A stretch of DNA of 64,000 nt from Xanthobacter flavus (GCF_017875275.1 NZ_JAGGML010000001.1:744001-808000); one strand, 5' to 3'; numbered from the stretch's first letter, positions 39,143-48,311 are shown. Numbers and translations are program-made. The notes: a model not told the origin generated them from the sequence alone.

Positions 39143-39778
39143 CTACCAGCGCAGCAGCCGGCTACCCACGAGCGCGCCCGCCGCCGTCACCACCGCCACC
39201 GCGATGCTGTACCAGGCGAGCAGGAACAGCGGGGAATCATCCACGCAATGCAGCGCGTAGAGCGCGGCGCCAATGCCCCCCGCTGCGAGGCCCGCGGTGG
39301 CGCCGGCGAGGGTCGGACGGGTCGGCGCGCCGCGACGCAAAGCCAGGAGGAGCGCGCCGAGGGCCGGCGCGGCGATCATCGGGATCAGCGTGGCGCAATA
39401 GATGGCATAGCGCCCGACGAGTTCGGCCCCCCACGCGGCCGCAGGTGTCGTCGCCAGCTCGGCCGCGACCCCCGCCGCGAGCAGCAGCACCGGCAGCAGA
39501 AGCGCCCGAGCGGCGCGCCCCACCGTCGCCCCGGGCTGCGACAGCCGCAGCGCCAACACCACGGCGGACGCAGCAAGGGAGAGCGTCACCGCGAACTTGA
39601 GGAGGAGGCGCCATTCTCCCAGCAGCGCGAGAAGCCCGGGACGCGGCGAGAGACGCCAGGCGAACACGCACGCCGCCGCCACGACGCCGAAGACAAGCGC
39701 CAGGGCGAGCGTGCTAGCGAAGCTGCGCACCGGTCGCGCATCGGCGGCCAAAGCGCGTATGAGGTCATCCGTCTTCAC
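39143..39778 (-). CDS. nrsF: NrsF-like (DUF1109) membrane anti-sigma factor
   Basis: The 211-residue protein starts MKTDDLIRALAADARPV and has six hydrophobic segments, the plan of NrsF/DUF1109 anti-sigma factors that hold SigF at the membrane. Cys residues in IYCATLIPMIAAP and ALHCVDDSPLFL lie at the loop ends. In Caulobacter (known) conserved cysteines of NrsF are needed for release of SigF under metal stress. It is encoded 9 bp after the sigma-factor gene, the usual partner order. Confidence 0.85.
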   Translation of the reverse strand: MKTDDLIRALAADARPVRSFASTLALALVFGVVAAACVFAWRLSPRPGLLALLGEWRLLLKFAVTLSLAASAVVLALRLSQPGATVGRAARALLLPVLLLAAGVAAELATTPAAAWGAELVGRYAIYCATLIPMIAAPALGALLLALRRGAPTRPTLAGATAGLAAGGIGAALYALHCVDDSPLFLLAWYSIAVAVVTAAGALVGSRLLRW

Positions 39779-39787
39779 GATTCTCCT

Positions 39788-40333
39788 TCACTCCTCCCTC
39801 AGGCGGGCCGAAAGGCTCGCAAAGGCCCGGTGCAGCGCCACCCGCACCGCCCCGGGGGTCATCCGCATCCGCTCCGCCGTCTCGGCGACGGACGCGCCCT
39901 CCACCGCCACCGATCGCAGGACCGCCTGCTGCTTCTGCGGCAGCAGGGCGAGGTGGCGCTCCACATCCGCCGCGCCGGCATCCGGCCGCTCCTCCGGCGC
40001 GGGAAGGAACTCGGCGAAATCCTCCACCGGTACCTCCACCCGCCGCCCGCGCCGGCGCAGATGATCCACCATCTTGTTGCGGGCGATGGTCCAAAGCCAG
40101 GGGCCGAGGAGATCCTCGGCACGCCAGGTGTGCCGCTTCAGATGCACCGCCAGCAGCGTCTCCTGCACCACGTCCTCCGTCTCCGCCGTGGGCGCGCCGA
40201 GGCGGATGAGACGACGCTGCACCACGGTGCGCAACGCGGGCGCGAGCTCGCGTAGCAACTGCTCATAGGCCACGCCCTCGCCGGCAAGCGCGCGCCGCAT
40301 CAATTGCGCCCACCGCTGTTCGCGGTCGTCCAT
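39788..40333 (-). CDS. sigF: SigF-like ECF RNA polymerase sigma factor
   Basis: I set the start at ATG 40333 (MDDREQRWAQLMRRALAGEG), giving 181 residues. Region 2 contains AETEDVVQETLLAVHLKRHTW and WLWTIARNKMVDHLRRRGRR; region 4 contains LPQKQQAVLRSVAVEGASVAETAERM (read in two parts) and TPGAVRVALHRAFASLSARL. Pairing with a DUF1109 gene places it in the SigF/NrsF group. A matching SigF-type promoter lies just upstream, so it probably activates its own gene. Confidence 0.9.
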   Translation of the reverse strand: MDDREQRWAQLMRRALAGEGVAYEQLLRELAPALRTVVQRRLIRLGAPTAETEDVVQETLLAVHLKRHTWRAEDLLGPWLWTIARNKMVDHLRRRGRRVEVPVEDFAEFLPAPEERPDAGAADVERHLALLPQKQQAVLRSVAVEGASVAETAERMRMTPGAVRVALHRAFASLSARLREE

Positions 40334-40354
40334 CTCCACGTTCCCGAAACCCAG

Positions 40355-40380
40355 TTCGCAGGCGACACGCCGAACGTTAC
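40355..40380 (-). promoter_or_regulatory. SigF-type autoregulatory promoter
   Basis: On the minus strand GTAACG (40380-40375) is followed after exactly 16 nt by CGAA (40358-40355), and the sigF ATG lies 21 bp beyond. The Caulobacter SigF consensus, as I recall it, is GTAACC-N16-CGAA, so five of the six -35 bases and all -10 bases agree, with the same spacing. This suggests a self-activating sigF-nrsF operon. Confidence 0.6.
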
Positions 40381-40771
40381 AGCGCGGCCGAGGCCGCGCC
40401 GGAATGCGCAAGGATCATTCTTCGCCGCGTTTCGCAAGGCAATGGGCGAATGGGCCGCGGCAGGGGCGGAGCGATTGGACGCGCCCGGCATCCGGCATTG
40501 GAAATCCTGCACGGCGCGGTGCGGAAAGGCGGCGGCATTCGGCCGGATGGGCATCAATCGCGCACATCGCCTCTTCGCAAGGCGCCGCAAACCAAGGCAA
40601 TTGCGCTGGAACGAGGCAGACCGGACCCCATGCCGGCGCGGTGGCGAGAGGACCGCCTGCCGCATGGGAATATGCGCAAGACCCCCTGCACATTTGCGCC
40701 CTTCCGCGCCCGGCTCGCTGCGCCATCATGAGCCGGCGCAACCAACGCCGCCTGATTGGCAGAAGAGCCCG
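40381..40771. other. 391-bp divergent intergenic region without recognised gene
   Basis: The stretch separates sigF from the nitrilase gene. Open frames run through it on both strands but show no family resemblance and no codon bias. I see no sigma-54-like element and no strong hairpin. It must hold the promoter of the nitrilase-importer operon. Confidence 0.5.
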
Positions 40772-41830
40772 ATGACCGTCCAATATCCCCGCTTCAAGGC
40801 CGCCGCCTGCCACGCCTCGTCCGTCTTCCTCGACGCGGACAAGACCGCGGAGAAGGCCTGCGACCTCATCGCCGAGGCCGCCGCCAACGGCGCGTCGCTG
40901 GTGGTGTTCCCGGAATCTTTCCTGCCCGGCTTTCCGGTGTGGGCGGCGCTGCAGGCCCCCATCTACAATCACGGCTTCTTCCGCGCGCTGGTGGCCGAGG
41001 CGCAGAAGCTGTCGGACGGTGCCATCCGCACCATCCGCATGGCGGCGCGCCGGCATGGCGTCCACGTCTCCCTCGGCTTCACCGAGGGCACCGATGCGAG
41101 CGTCGGCTGCATCTGGAATTCCAACGTGCTGATCGGGCCGGACGGCGCGATCCTCAATCACCACAGGAAGCTCGTCCCCACCTTCTACGAGAAGCTGGTG
41201 TGGGCGAACGGCGATGCGCGCGGCCTGCGTGTCACGTCCACCGAGATCGGCCGGGTCGGCATGCTGATCTGCGGAGAGAACACCAATCCCCTCGCGCGCT
41301 ATGCCCTGATGGCGCAGGGGGAGCAGGTGCACATCTCCTCCTATCCGCCGATCTGGCCGACCCGTCCGCCGGAAGAGGCCGGCGCCTATGACCTGAAGCG
41401 CGCCATCGAGATCCGCGCCGGCGCCCACGCCTTCGAGGCCAAGGTGTTCAACATCGTCGCCTCGGGCTTCGTCGATGCCGCCATGCGCGAGGCCATGGGC
41501 TCCATGGGCAAGGCGAGCCTCGAGGTGATGGACAAGTCCCCCCGCGGCATCTCCATGGTGCTCGATCCCACCTCGCAGGTGGTGGGCGAGGTGCTGGGCG
41601 AGCACGAGGGCATCCTCTACGCCGAGATCGACACCGCCCGCTGCGTGGAGCCCAAGCAGTTCCACGACGTGGTGGGCTATTACAACCGCTTCGACGTGTT
41701 CCACCTGGAGGTGGACCGCTCCGCCCGCGAGCCGGCCTATTTCTCCGAGGGCGCGGCCATCGCCCGCGCGGCCGAGGACGGGGCGCTCGACCCCGCGGCG
41801 GACGTGCTCTTCGCCAACGGCGCGGCCTGA
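40772..41830 (+). CDS. Nitrilase
   Basis: I set the start at ATG 40772, giving 352 residues, the usual nitrilase length; the upstream open frame is not conserved. The catalytic triad of branch 1 is Glu48 in FPESFLPGFP, Lys133 in HHRKLVPT and Cys167 in ICGENTNPLARY. PVWAALQAPIYNHGFF and the HISSYPPIWPTRP segment also fit nitrile-hydrolysing members. It converts a nitrile to the carboxylic acid and ammonia in the cytosol. It leads a run with a LIV-type importer and an aldoxime dehydratase, which can supply its substrate. Confidence 0.92.
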   Translation: MTVQYPRFKAAACHASSVFLDADKTAEKACDLIAEAAANGASLVVFPESFLPGFPVWAALQAPIYNHGFFRALVAEAQKLSDGAIRTIRMAARRHGVHVSLGFTEGTDASVGCIWNSNVLIGPDGAILNHHRKLVPTFYEKLVWANGDARGLRVTSTEIGRVGMLICGENTNPLARYALMAQGEQVHISSYPPIWPTRPPEEAGAYDLKRAIEIRAGAHAFEAKVFNIVASGFVDAAMREAMGSMGKASLEVMDKSPRGISMVLDPTSQVVGEVLGEHEGILYAEIDTARCVEPKQFHDVVGYYNRFDVFHLEVDRSAREPAYFSEGAAIARAAEDGALDPAADVLFANGAA

Positions 41831-41904
41831 ATTTTCCCTCCACCGGGGCCGGCAACGACCGGCGCCGCATCACCTGAAAAAATCACCTTCCAGAGGATCA
41901 TCAC

Positions 41905-43098
41905 ATGGCAACGGATCGAAAGCTCCCGGCTCGAAAGCTGTTCAACCTTGCGGGTATGGCGCTCGCCGCGCTGTCGCTGGCGACAGCCCCCGCGCTCGCC
42001 CGCGACACGGTGAAGATCGCCTTCATCGGCCCGCTCACCGGCGGCAATTCCGCCACCGGCCTCGGCGGCCGCAATTCCGCGGCGCTCGCCGTGGACCTGC
42101 ACAATGCCAAGCCGGGTGCCAAATACACCTACGAGCTGGTGCCCTTCGACGACGAGTGCAAGCCCAACGTGGGCGTGCAGGTGGCCACCAAGGCGGCGTC
42201 CGACAAGTCCATCATCGCCGGCATCACCCATTATTGCTCGGCGGTGGCCATCGCCACGGTGGACACCTACAATCGCTTCGGCCTGCCGGTGGTGGTGTGG
42301 GGCGCGGTGCTGCCGGAAATCACCTACGGCAACGACTACAAGGAAATCCACCGCGTCAACGGCACGATGATCAACGAAGGCAGGATGGCCGCGGAGTTCC
42401 TCACCAAGCAGGGCTTCAAGACCTTCGTCGTGATCCACGACACCACCGACTACGGCAAGGGCCAGAACAAGTATTTCGCCGAGAATCTGAAGCCGAAGGG
42501 CGGCGAGATCCTCGCCACCTTCCCGGTGCCGCCGGACCAGCAGGACTTCACCGCCGAACTGACCAAGGTGAAGGAGCTGAAGCCGGACGTGGTGTTCATC
42601 GGCGGCCTCACGCCGCTCGGCGTGCGCGTGCGCTCTCAGATGGACCGCCTCGGCATTCCCGCCCAGCTCGCCGGTGTCTCCGGCATCATGAGCGCCGGCT
42701 TCATCGAAGGCGCCGGCCCCGCCGCCGAGGGCACCGTCTCCTTCCACAATGGCGCGCCGCTCACCAAATATGCCGACGGCAAGGCCTTCATGGACGCCTA
42801 TGCCAAGGCCGGCTACCGCGAGGACCCGGACGCCTACGGCCCGTTCGCCTTCTCCGCCGCCAACCTCATCATGGACGCCATCGAGAAGGTCGGCCCGGAC
42901 CGCAAGAAGGTGCGCGACGTGCTCAACACCACCAAGGGCTACAAGGCGCTGGTGGGCGAGATCAACTTCGACGACCACCGGCAGAACATCGTCTCCGCCA
43001 ACGTCTATGTCTCGCAGGACGGCAAGTGGGTTTACTGGCCGGACAGTGCCTATGCGACGGGCAGCAAGAAGCTGCCGGGGAAGGTTGCGGGCAACTGA
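41905..43098 (+). CDS. Periplasmic substrate-binding protein of a LIV-type ABC importer (system 3)
   Basis: The 397-residue protein has a signal peptide ending APALA near residue 32 and a type I binding fold starting RDTVKIAFIGPLTGGNSATGLGGRNSA in two stretches. ITHYCSAVAIATVDTYNRFG replaces the more usual small-residue hinge, so the ligand may differ from leucine. It starts 74 bp after the nitrilase gene, so the importer probably brings in the nitrile, amide or aldoxime used by the flanking enzymes (inference). A composite repeat follows it. Confidence 0.9.
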   Translation: MATDRKLPARKLFNLAGMALAALSLATAPALARDTVKIAFIGPLTGGNSATGLGGRNSAALAVDLHNAKPGAKYTYELVPFDDECKPNVGVQVATKAASDKSIIAGITHYCSAVAIATVDTYNRFGLPVVVWGAVLPEITYGNDYKEIHRVNGTMINEGRMAAEFLTKQGFKTFVVIHDTTDYGKGQNKYFAENLKPKGGEILATFPVPPDQQDFTAELTKVKELKPDVVFIGGLTPLGVRVRSQMDRLGIPAQLAGVSGIMSAGFIEGAGPAAEGTVSFHNGAPLTKYADGKAFMDAYAKAGYREDPDAYGPFAFSAANLIMDAIEKVGPDRKKVRDVLNTTKGYKALVGEINFDDHRQNIVSANVYVSQDGKWVYWPDSAYATGSKKLPGKVAGN

Positions 43099-43155
43099 GG
43101 GGCCTCGCGGATACCCCCGCCCAGGGATAACGGCCGCTCCCCGTCGTCCCGCGCC

Positions 43156-43265
43156 GTCATCCCCCGGCTTGTCCGGGGGATCCACCCGGAAGCCGGGGCC
43201 GGCGCATCCTGCGCAGACGCGGCGTTTTCGGCGAAGTGGATGCCCCGGACGAGCCGGGGCATGAC
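43156..43265. repeat. Composite two-hairpin intergenic repeat, copy 4
   Basis: The left arm at 43156-43185 is type B and the right arm at 43236-43265 is type A (loop ACGAG). The spacer is 50 bp. The arms match the copy at 22465 exactly, while the spacers differ apart from the final GCGAA. The copy lies between the binding-protein and LivH-like genes of ABC system 3. Confidence 0.9.
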
Positions 43266-43342
43266 GGCCGGGAAAAATCTGAACACGCCCCCGGCGCCCT
43301 TCTTGCAGCGCGCCGGACCATGCTTCCCTTGAGAGACCCGCC

Positions 43343-44263
43343 ATGGACCCCGGACTTCTCGCCCAATACCTGTTCAACGGGCTGATGCTCGGCACCATCT
43401 ACGCCATCGTCGCGGTCGGCTTCTCCCTGTTCTTCGGGGTGCTGGACGTGATCAAGTTTTCCCACGGCGACGTGGTGAGCGTGGGCGCCTTCTCCGCCTT
43501 CGGGGCGGCGGGGCTCATGGCCGCGCTTGTCAGCCTCTCCGGCCCGCTGGCGCTGGCGGTGGGGCTCATCGCGGCGCTGGGCGCGGGGGCGCTTTCCGGC
43601 GTCATCATCGGCCGCCTCCTGGTGCTGCCGCTCAAGAACGCGCCCGGCGTCAACGTCCTGCTGGCGACCCTGATGGCCGGCACCGTATTGCGCGAGGCGA
43701 TCCGCCTCGGCGTGCCCAACGGCGGCAATCCCAAGCCCTTCCCGGCCCTGCTGCCGGACGGCGTGCTGAAGGCCGGATCGTTCAGCGTCGGCGTGGACAG
43801 CGTCATCATCCTCCTCGCCGGCCTCGGCGTGGTGGTGGCGACCCATCTCGTCATCACCCGCACACGCCTCGGCCTCTCCATCCGCGCTGTGGCGCAGGAC
43901 GAGGAGGTGGCGCAGCTCGCGGGCGTCAGCTTCAACCGCACGGTGCTCGGCACCTTTGCTTTAGGGTCGATGCTGGCCGGCCTCGCCGGGCTGATGCTTG
44001 GGCTCTACTATCGGGAGATCAATTTCAACATGGGCGTGATGCTCGGCATCATCGGCTTTGCCTGTGCCGTGGTGGGGGGGCTCGGCAGCCTCATCGGGCC
44101 GATCATCGGCGGCTTCCTGTTCGCCGGCGTGCAGACGCTCGTCACCGTCCTCCTGCCCTTCACCAGCGCCTACAAGGACGTGGTGGCGTTCGCCGTCATC
44201 ATCGCCCTCATCGGCCTCTTCCCCACCGGCCTCATCGCCGAGAAATCCAGCGAGCGGGTGTGA
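43343..44263 (+). CDS. LIV-type ABC importer inner-membrane permease, LivH-like (system 3)
   Basis: The 306-residue permease begins MDPGLLAQYLFNGLMLGTIY and has the LivH hallmark LFFGVLDVIKFSHGDVVSVGAF plus VVGGLGSLIGPIIGGFLFAG. About eight helices are visible. It starts after a GAGAGACC ribosome region and ends one base before the ATG of the LivM-like gene. Confidence 0.9.
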   Translation: MDPGLLAQYLFNGLMLGTIYAIVAVGFSLFFGVLDVIKFSHGDVVSVGAFSAFGAAGLMAALVSLSGPLALAVGLIAALGAGALSGVIIGRLLVLPLKNAPGVNVLLATLMAGTVLREAIRLGVPNGGNPKPFPALLPDGVLKAGSFSVGVDSVIILLAGLGVVVATHLVITRTRLGLSIRAVAQDEEVAQLAGVSFNRTVLGTFALGSMLAGLAGLMLGLYYREINFNMGVMLGIIGFACAVVGGLGSLIGPIIGGFLFAGVQTLVTVLLPFTSAYKDVVAFAVIIALIGLFPTGLIAEKSSERV

Positions 44264-44264
44264 G

Positions 44265-45464
44265 ATGAGCATGGCGGAAATTGCCCCCTCCCTGTCTGCG
44301 CAGACTGACCGCAGCGGCGGCCTCGCGCGCCTCCTCGTCGCCGCCACCGTGGCCCTCCTGTTCGCCGGCGGCGGCTTCCTGCTCCATGTCGAACAGCAGG
44401 GCCAGGTGATCGCTCTGCTCGCCGCCTTCGTCGCGGTGTTCGCACTGGCGGAGAAGGTGCCCGCCGGGCGCCGCATCGCCGCCTTGTGTCGCGCCCATCC
44501 CGGCACGGTGAACCTCACGGCGGCCCTCAGCATCCTCGCCATAGCCGCCGTGCTGCGGGAAGAGCACTACACGCTGCTGATGATGGCGACCGTCGCCCTG
44601 TTCGCCACCGCCGCGGCGGGGCTCACCCTGCAGATGGCCTTCGCCGGCGTGCCCAATTTCGCCGGCGCCGCCTTCTTCGCGGTGGGCGCCTATGTGGCGG
44701 CGCTGCTGGGCAATTCCGGCATCCCCCATCTGCTCGTCCTCGTCATCGCCGGCCTTGCGGCGGCGGTGCTGGGGCTCGTCCTGCTGCTGCCGGTGCTGCG
44801 CACGCGGGGCCATTATGCCGCCCTCGTCACCATCGCCTTCGGCCTGCTGCTGCGCGCCTTCCTGGAGGTGAACGACGTGCTGGGCGGCCCGCAGGGCATG
44901 AAGGTGAAATCCTTCTCGCTGTTCGGCCTCGACTTCAGCCGGACGACCGAGATCGGGCCTTACGACGTCTCCTTCTACCTGCCCTATGCGCTCGCCTCCT
45001 GCGCCCTCTTCGCCCTCGCCTTCTTCCTGGTGCGGCGGCTGGAGACCTCGTTCGTCGGCGTGGCGCTCGATGCGGTGCGCTCGGACGAGGTGGCCGCCAG
45101 CGTGTTCGGCCTCTCCATCGCCCGCTGGAAGGCCACCGCCTTCCTGCTCGGCAATGCCATGATCGGCGTCGCCGGCGCGCTCTACGGCATGATGAACGGC
45201 TTCGTGAACCCCAACAGCGCCAATTTCGGAGACAGCCTCATCATGCTGTCCATCCTCGTTCTGGGCGGGCTCGGCAATCTGTGGGGCGCGGTGGTGGCGG
45301 CGGTGGTCATCCTCGTCATCCCGGAGAAATTGCAGGCGATCCAGGAATTCCGGCTCGTCATCTTCGCCCTGCTGGTCATCGCCATCCTGCGCTTCCGCCC
45401 CTCCGGCCTGATGCCGCGCGCGGTGCGCGACTTTTCCGCCCTCGTGAAGGGAGGCTCCCGATGA
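44265..45464 (+). CDS. LIV-type ABC importer inner-membrane permease, LivM-like (system 3)
   Basis: With ATG 44265 the protein has 399 residues, about 60 longer than system 1 LivM. The extra part is N-terminal: a hydrophilic leader and two extra helices (LLVAATVALLFAGGGFLL and QVIALLAAFVAVFAL). The LivM core follows (AAAGLTLQMAFAGVPNFAGA, then FGLSIARWKATAFLLGNAMI and LVLGGLGNLWGAVVAAVVI). Its stop overlaps the ATG of the ATPase gene (ATGA, 45461-45464). Confidence 0.9.
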   Translation: MSMAEIAPSLSAQTDRSGGLARLLVAATVALLFAGGGFLLHVEQQGQVIALLAAFVAVFALAEKVPAGRRIAALCRAHPGTVNLTAALSILAIAAVLREEHYTLLMMATVALFATAAAGLTLQMAFAGVPNFAGAAFFAVGAYVAALLGNSGIPHLLVLVIAGLAAAVLGLVLLLPVLRTRGHYAALVTIAFGLLLRAFLEVNDVLGGPQGMKVKSFSLFGLDFSRTTEIGPYDVSFYLPYALASCALFALAFFLVRRLETSFVGVALDAVRSDEVAASVFGLSIARWKATAFLLGNAMIGVAGALYGMMNGFVNPNSANFGDSLIMLSILVLGGLGNLWGAVVAAVVILVIPEKLQAIQEFRLVIFALLVIAILRFRPSGLMPRAVRDFSALVKGGSR

Positions 45465-46237
45465 GCCCGCTGCTCGCCTGCTCCGGCCTCACCATGCGCT
45501 TCGGCGGCCTGACCGCGCTGGACGCCCTCGACATCAGCGTCGGCAAGGGGGAGACCATCGGCCTCGTCGGGCCGAACGGCTCGGGCAAGACCACCTTCTT
45601 CAACGTGCTCACCGGCCTCTACAAGCCCTCGGCCGGGGCGGTGCGGCTGGAGGCGCAGGACCTCTTCGCCCGCTCGGCGCAGGAGATCGGCAGGGCGGGC
45701 GTCGCCCGCACCTTCCAGCGCTCGCGCCTCATGCTGGACCAGACGGTGTTCGACAACATCGCCCTGGGTGCGCTCGGGCGGCTTGACCTCAGCCTCCTCT
45801 CCGCCCTCGTGCTGCGCGGCCGCTTCCGCCGCCAGCTGTCCGAGCTGGTGGAGCGGGCGACCGCCCTCACGCGCCGCTTCAATCCGCAGATCGCCGCGAA
45901 CCTGTTCAAGCCGGCGGGCAGCTTCACCATGATCGACCGGCGCCGCATCGAAATCTGCCGGGCGCTGGTCGGCGCCCCGCGCCTCCTGCTGCTCGACGAG
46001 CCCTCGGCCGGCATGACCCATGAGGAGACGCGGGCGCTGATGGACGATCTCCTCGCCTACCGGGAGGAGATGCCCGACCTCGCCATCGTCCTGGTGGAGC
46101 ACGAGATGGATGTCATCCGCCGCATCTCCGACCGCTGCGTCGTGCTGAACTTCGGCAAGAAGATCTTCGAGGGGCCGTTCGACGCCCTCATCGCCGACCG
46201 CGAGGTGCAGACCGCCTATCTCGGAGGCGCCCAATGA
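45461..46237 (+). CDS. LIV-type ABC importer ATPase, LivG-like, with degenerate signature motif (system 3)
   Basis: The 258-residue ATPase has Walker A GPNGSGKTT, Walker B LLLLDEPSAGM and the switch VLVEHEMDV. The ABC signature, normally LSYGxQR or LSGGQ, reads AGSFTMIDRRRIEICRAL, so the usual Ser-Gly-Gly core is missing at that place. The partner LivF keeps a canonical signature, so the heterodimer could still have one complete catalytic site. It overlaps both neighbours by four bases. Confidence 0.88.
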   Translation: MSPLLACSGLTMRFGGLTALDALDISVGKGETIGLVGPNGSGKTTFFNVLTGLYKPSAGAVRLEAQDLFARSAQEIGRAGVARTFQRSRLMLDQTVFDNIALGALGRLDLSLLSALVLRGRFRRQLSELVERATALTRRFNPQIAANLFKPAGSFTMIDRRRIEICRALVGAPRLLLLDEPSAGMTHEETRALMDDLLAYREEMPDLAIVLVEHEMDVIRRISDRCVVLNFGKKIFEGPFDALIADREVQTAYLGGAQ

Positions 46238-46980
46238 ACCGGCCCGAAACCGCCCGCCCGGAAGCCTCCCGCCGCCTCTCCGTCTCCGGCGTCACCACCG
46301 GCTATGACCGGGCGGACGTGCTGCACGATGTCTCCATCGAGGCGAAGCCCGGCCGCATCACCTGCATCCTCGGCGCCAACGGGGCGGGCAAGTCCACCCT
46401 CATCCGCTCCATCCTGGGACTGACGCCGGTGCGGCGCGGATCGGTGGCATTCGGCGGCTACACCATCACCAACCTCGCCACCCACCGCATCGCCGCGCTC
46501 GGCATCGCCACCGTGCCGGAGGGCAACCGCGTGCTACCGCGCATGACCGTGCTGGAGAACCTCAAGGTCGGTGGCCTCCTGGAGAAGGACCGGCACCGCC
46601 TGGCGGCGCGGATGGACCGGATGTTCGAGACCTTCCCGCGCCTCAGGGAACGCCGCAACCAGCTGGCCGGGACGCTCTCGGGCGGCGAGCGCTCCATGCT
46701 CTCCATCGCCCGCGGGCTGATGACCGATCCGGAGCTGATCGTGTTCGACGAGCCCTCCCTCGGCCTCTCGCCCTTGTTCGTCGCCGAGGTGTTCCGCATC
46801 GTGCGGCGGCTGAAGGAGGAGGGCTACACCATCCTCCTCGTGGAGCAGAACGTGCGCCAGACGCTGGACGTGGCGGACGACGGCTATGTGCTGGCGCAGG
46901 GCCGCGTCGTTGCCTCGGGCACCAGCGCCGCGCTCGCTGCCGATGGCGAGCTGCACAAGGCCTATTTCGGCGTTCACTGA
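46234..46980 (+). CDS. LIV-type ABC importer ATPase, LivF-like (system 3)
   Basis: The ATPase of 248 residues has Walker A GANGAGKST, signature TLSGGERSMLSIARGLM, Walker B LIVFDEPSLGLSP and LLVEQNVRQTLDVAD, as usual for LivF. It ends 68 bp before the aldoxime dehydratase gene, close enough for one transcript from the nitrilase through the dehydratase. Confidence 0.9.
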   Translation: MNRPETARPEASRRLSVSGVTTGYDRADVLHDVSIEAKPGRITCILGANGAGKSTLIRSILGLTPVRRGSVAFGGYTITNLATHRIAALGIATVPEGNRVLPRMTVLENLKVGGLLEKDRHRLAARMDRMFETFPRLRERRNQLAGTLSGGERSMLSIARGLMTDPELIVFDEPSLGLSPLFVAEVFRIVRRLKEEGYTILLVEQNVRQTLDVADDGYVLAQGRVVASGTSAALAADGELHKAYFGVH

Positions 46981-47048
46981 CGAAAATCACCAATAGCCCG
47001 CGCGGCGCATGAGCGGGCCCACTTGGCATCGGTCGAAGACCGAGGCCG

Positions 47049-48122
47049 ATGGCAAAACAAGGACGACACCCCATGGCCATGCCCGTCTATGACCGCGTCC
47101 ATCCCCTGCGCAAGCCGAAGGGCTTCGAGCCGGTGGTGCAGCGCTGGTCCACCGCCTTCGCCAACAACTGCCGCGCGCTCTGCGTCGCCTTCCACGGCGT
47201 GCAGGGCAAGGGCGCGGAGGAGGTCCACGCCTCGCCCTTCTTTGGCTGGATCGAGGCGGCGCTGGCCCTGCCCGATGGCCCCACCGTGAGCGATCACGCC
47301 GCCTTCGTGGACCCGAACGGGCTCTACACGCACATCGTCGCCGCCTACTGGCTGGATGAGGCGAAGCGCGACCGCTTCCTCGCCCACCCCATCGTCGCCG
47401 GCTGGTGGGACGACGCCGCCCGCCTCACCGAGCCCACCGGCTATTTCCGCGAGAGCATGACCGTGCCGGTGGAGCGGCAGGAGAGCATCTACTGGCAGGA
47501 CTATGCCGGCGGCCTTTCCGCCGCGCCGGACGTGGCGCTCTATCCCACCCCGTGGTGCGGCTATTACGGCGCCATGCGCGACCGCATTCCCCTCGCCGCC
47601 GCCGATGCGCTGGAAAGCCCCCTCGCCGCCCTGGCCCCGGTGGCGCGCGAGACGAAGGGCGCGCGCTGGCGGCTGACGGTGCCGCACAATTTCGCGGTCA
47701 TCCGCTCCGCCGCTTTCTGGGGCCGCTGCGACCCCGAGCAGGCGGACAACTATATGCGCGAGCTGCGGGAGCCGCTGCTCAAGGGCATGGATTTCCTGAA
47801 AGAGAACGGCGAAGCGTCCGGCTGCGCCTCCCTGCGGTTCCAGCAGACCTGCGATGCCCAGGGCGTGCCGGTGCTGGAGACCCATGCGCTGGGCTATTTC
47901 CTCTCCCTCGGCCATCTGGAGAACTGGGCCGAGCACCACCCCACCCACGAGGCCATCTTTTCCGCCGCCATCGCCCGGTATCGCAAATACGGCAAGGCCA
48001 ACCAGCTGCGCACCTGGCACGAGGTGTTCGTGCTGCCGGAGGGCGACAAGCACCAGTTCGAATACGTGAACTGCGCACCCGGAACGGGCCTGCTGGGCTT
48101 CCTGCCTGGGGAGCGGGTCTAG
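47049..48122 (+). CDS. oxd: Haem-containing aldoxime dehydratase
   Basis: With ATG 47049 the protein has 357 residues; ATG 47073 (MAMPVYDRVHPL) is an alternative. It matches the phenylacetaldoxime dehydratase family. The pair His279 (ETHALGYF) and His300 (EHHPTH) has the 21-residue spacing of the haem-ligating and distal catalytic histidines in Rhodococcus Oxd. LTVPHNFAVIRSAAFWGRC is the conserved central segment. It removes water from R-CH=N-OH on ferrous haem to give a nitrile in the cytosol. The nitrile is a direct substrate for the nitrilase at the other end of the operon. Confidence 0.9.
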   Translation: MAKQGRHPMAMPVYDRVHPLRKPKGFEPVVQRWSTAFANNCRALCVAFHGVQGKGAEEVHASPFFGWIEAALALPDGPTVSDHAAFVDPNGLYTHIVAAYWLDEAKRDRFLAHPIVAGWWDDAARLTEPTGYFRESMTVPVERQESIYWQDYAGGLSAAPDVALYPTPWCGYYGAMRDRIPLAAADALESPLAALAPVARETKGARWRLTVPHNFAVIRSAAFWGRCDPEQADNYMRELREPLLKGMDFLKENGEASGCASLRFQQTCDAQGVPVLETHALGYFLSLGHLENWAEHHPTHEAIFSAAIARYRKYGKANQLRTWHEVFVLPEGDKHQFEYVNCAPGTGLLGFLPGERV

Positions 48123-48170
48123 GGGCGCTCGCGCGGGCGCCGTCATACCCGACGCGCCCTGCCTGAAGCC

Positions 48171-48278
48171 GTCATGCCCCGGCTTGTCCGGGGCATCCAC
48201 CCGGCCGCTCGGCCGCTGCATAGGGCAGAGCGCCGGCCCGGCCGTTCCGTGGATCCCCCGGACAAGCCGGGGGATGAC
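48171..48278. repeat. Composite two-hairpin intergenic repeat, copy 5
   Basis: The left arm at 48171-48200 is type A and the right arm at 48249-48278 is type B. Both are complete consensus arms, and the spacer is 48 bp. The copy lies between the convergent aldoxime dehydratase and LysR genes, where it could also act as a bidirectional transcription barrier. Confidence 0.9.
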
Positions 48279-48311
48279 GGCTGTTCGGGCGCCCGGCGGC
48301 CGCCGATCGGC

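Noticed and set aside
40304-40771. A longer nitrilase with about 156 extra N-terminal residues.
   Set aside because: The upstream frame has no family similarity and the usual nitrilase N-terminus begins at 40772.
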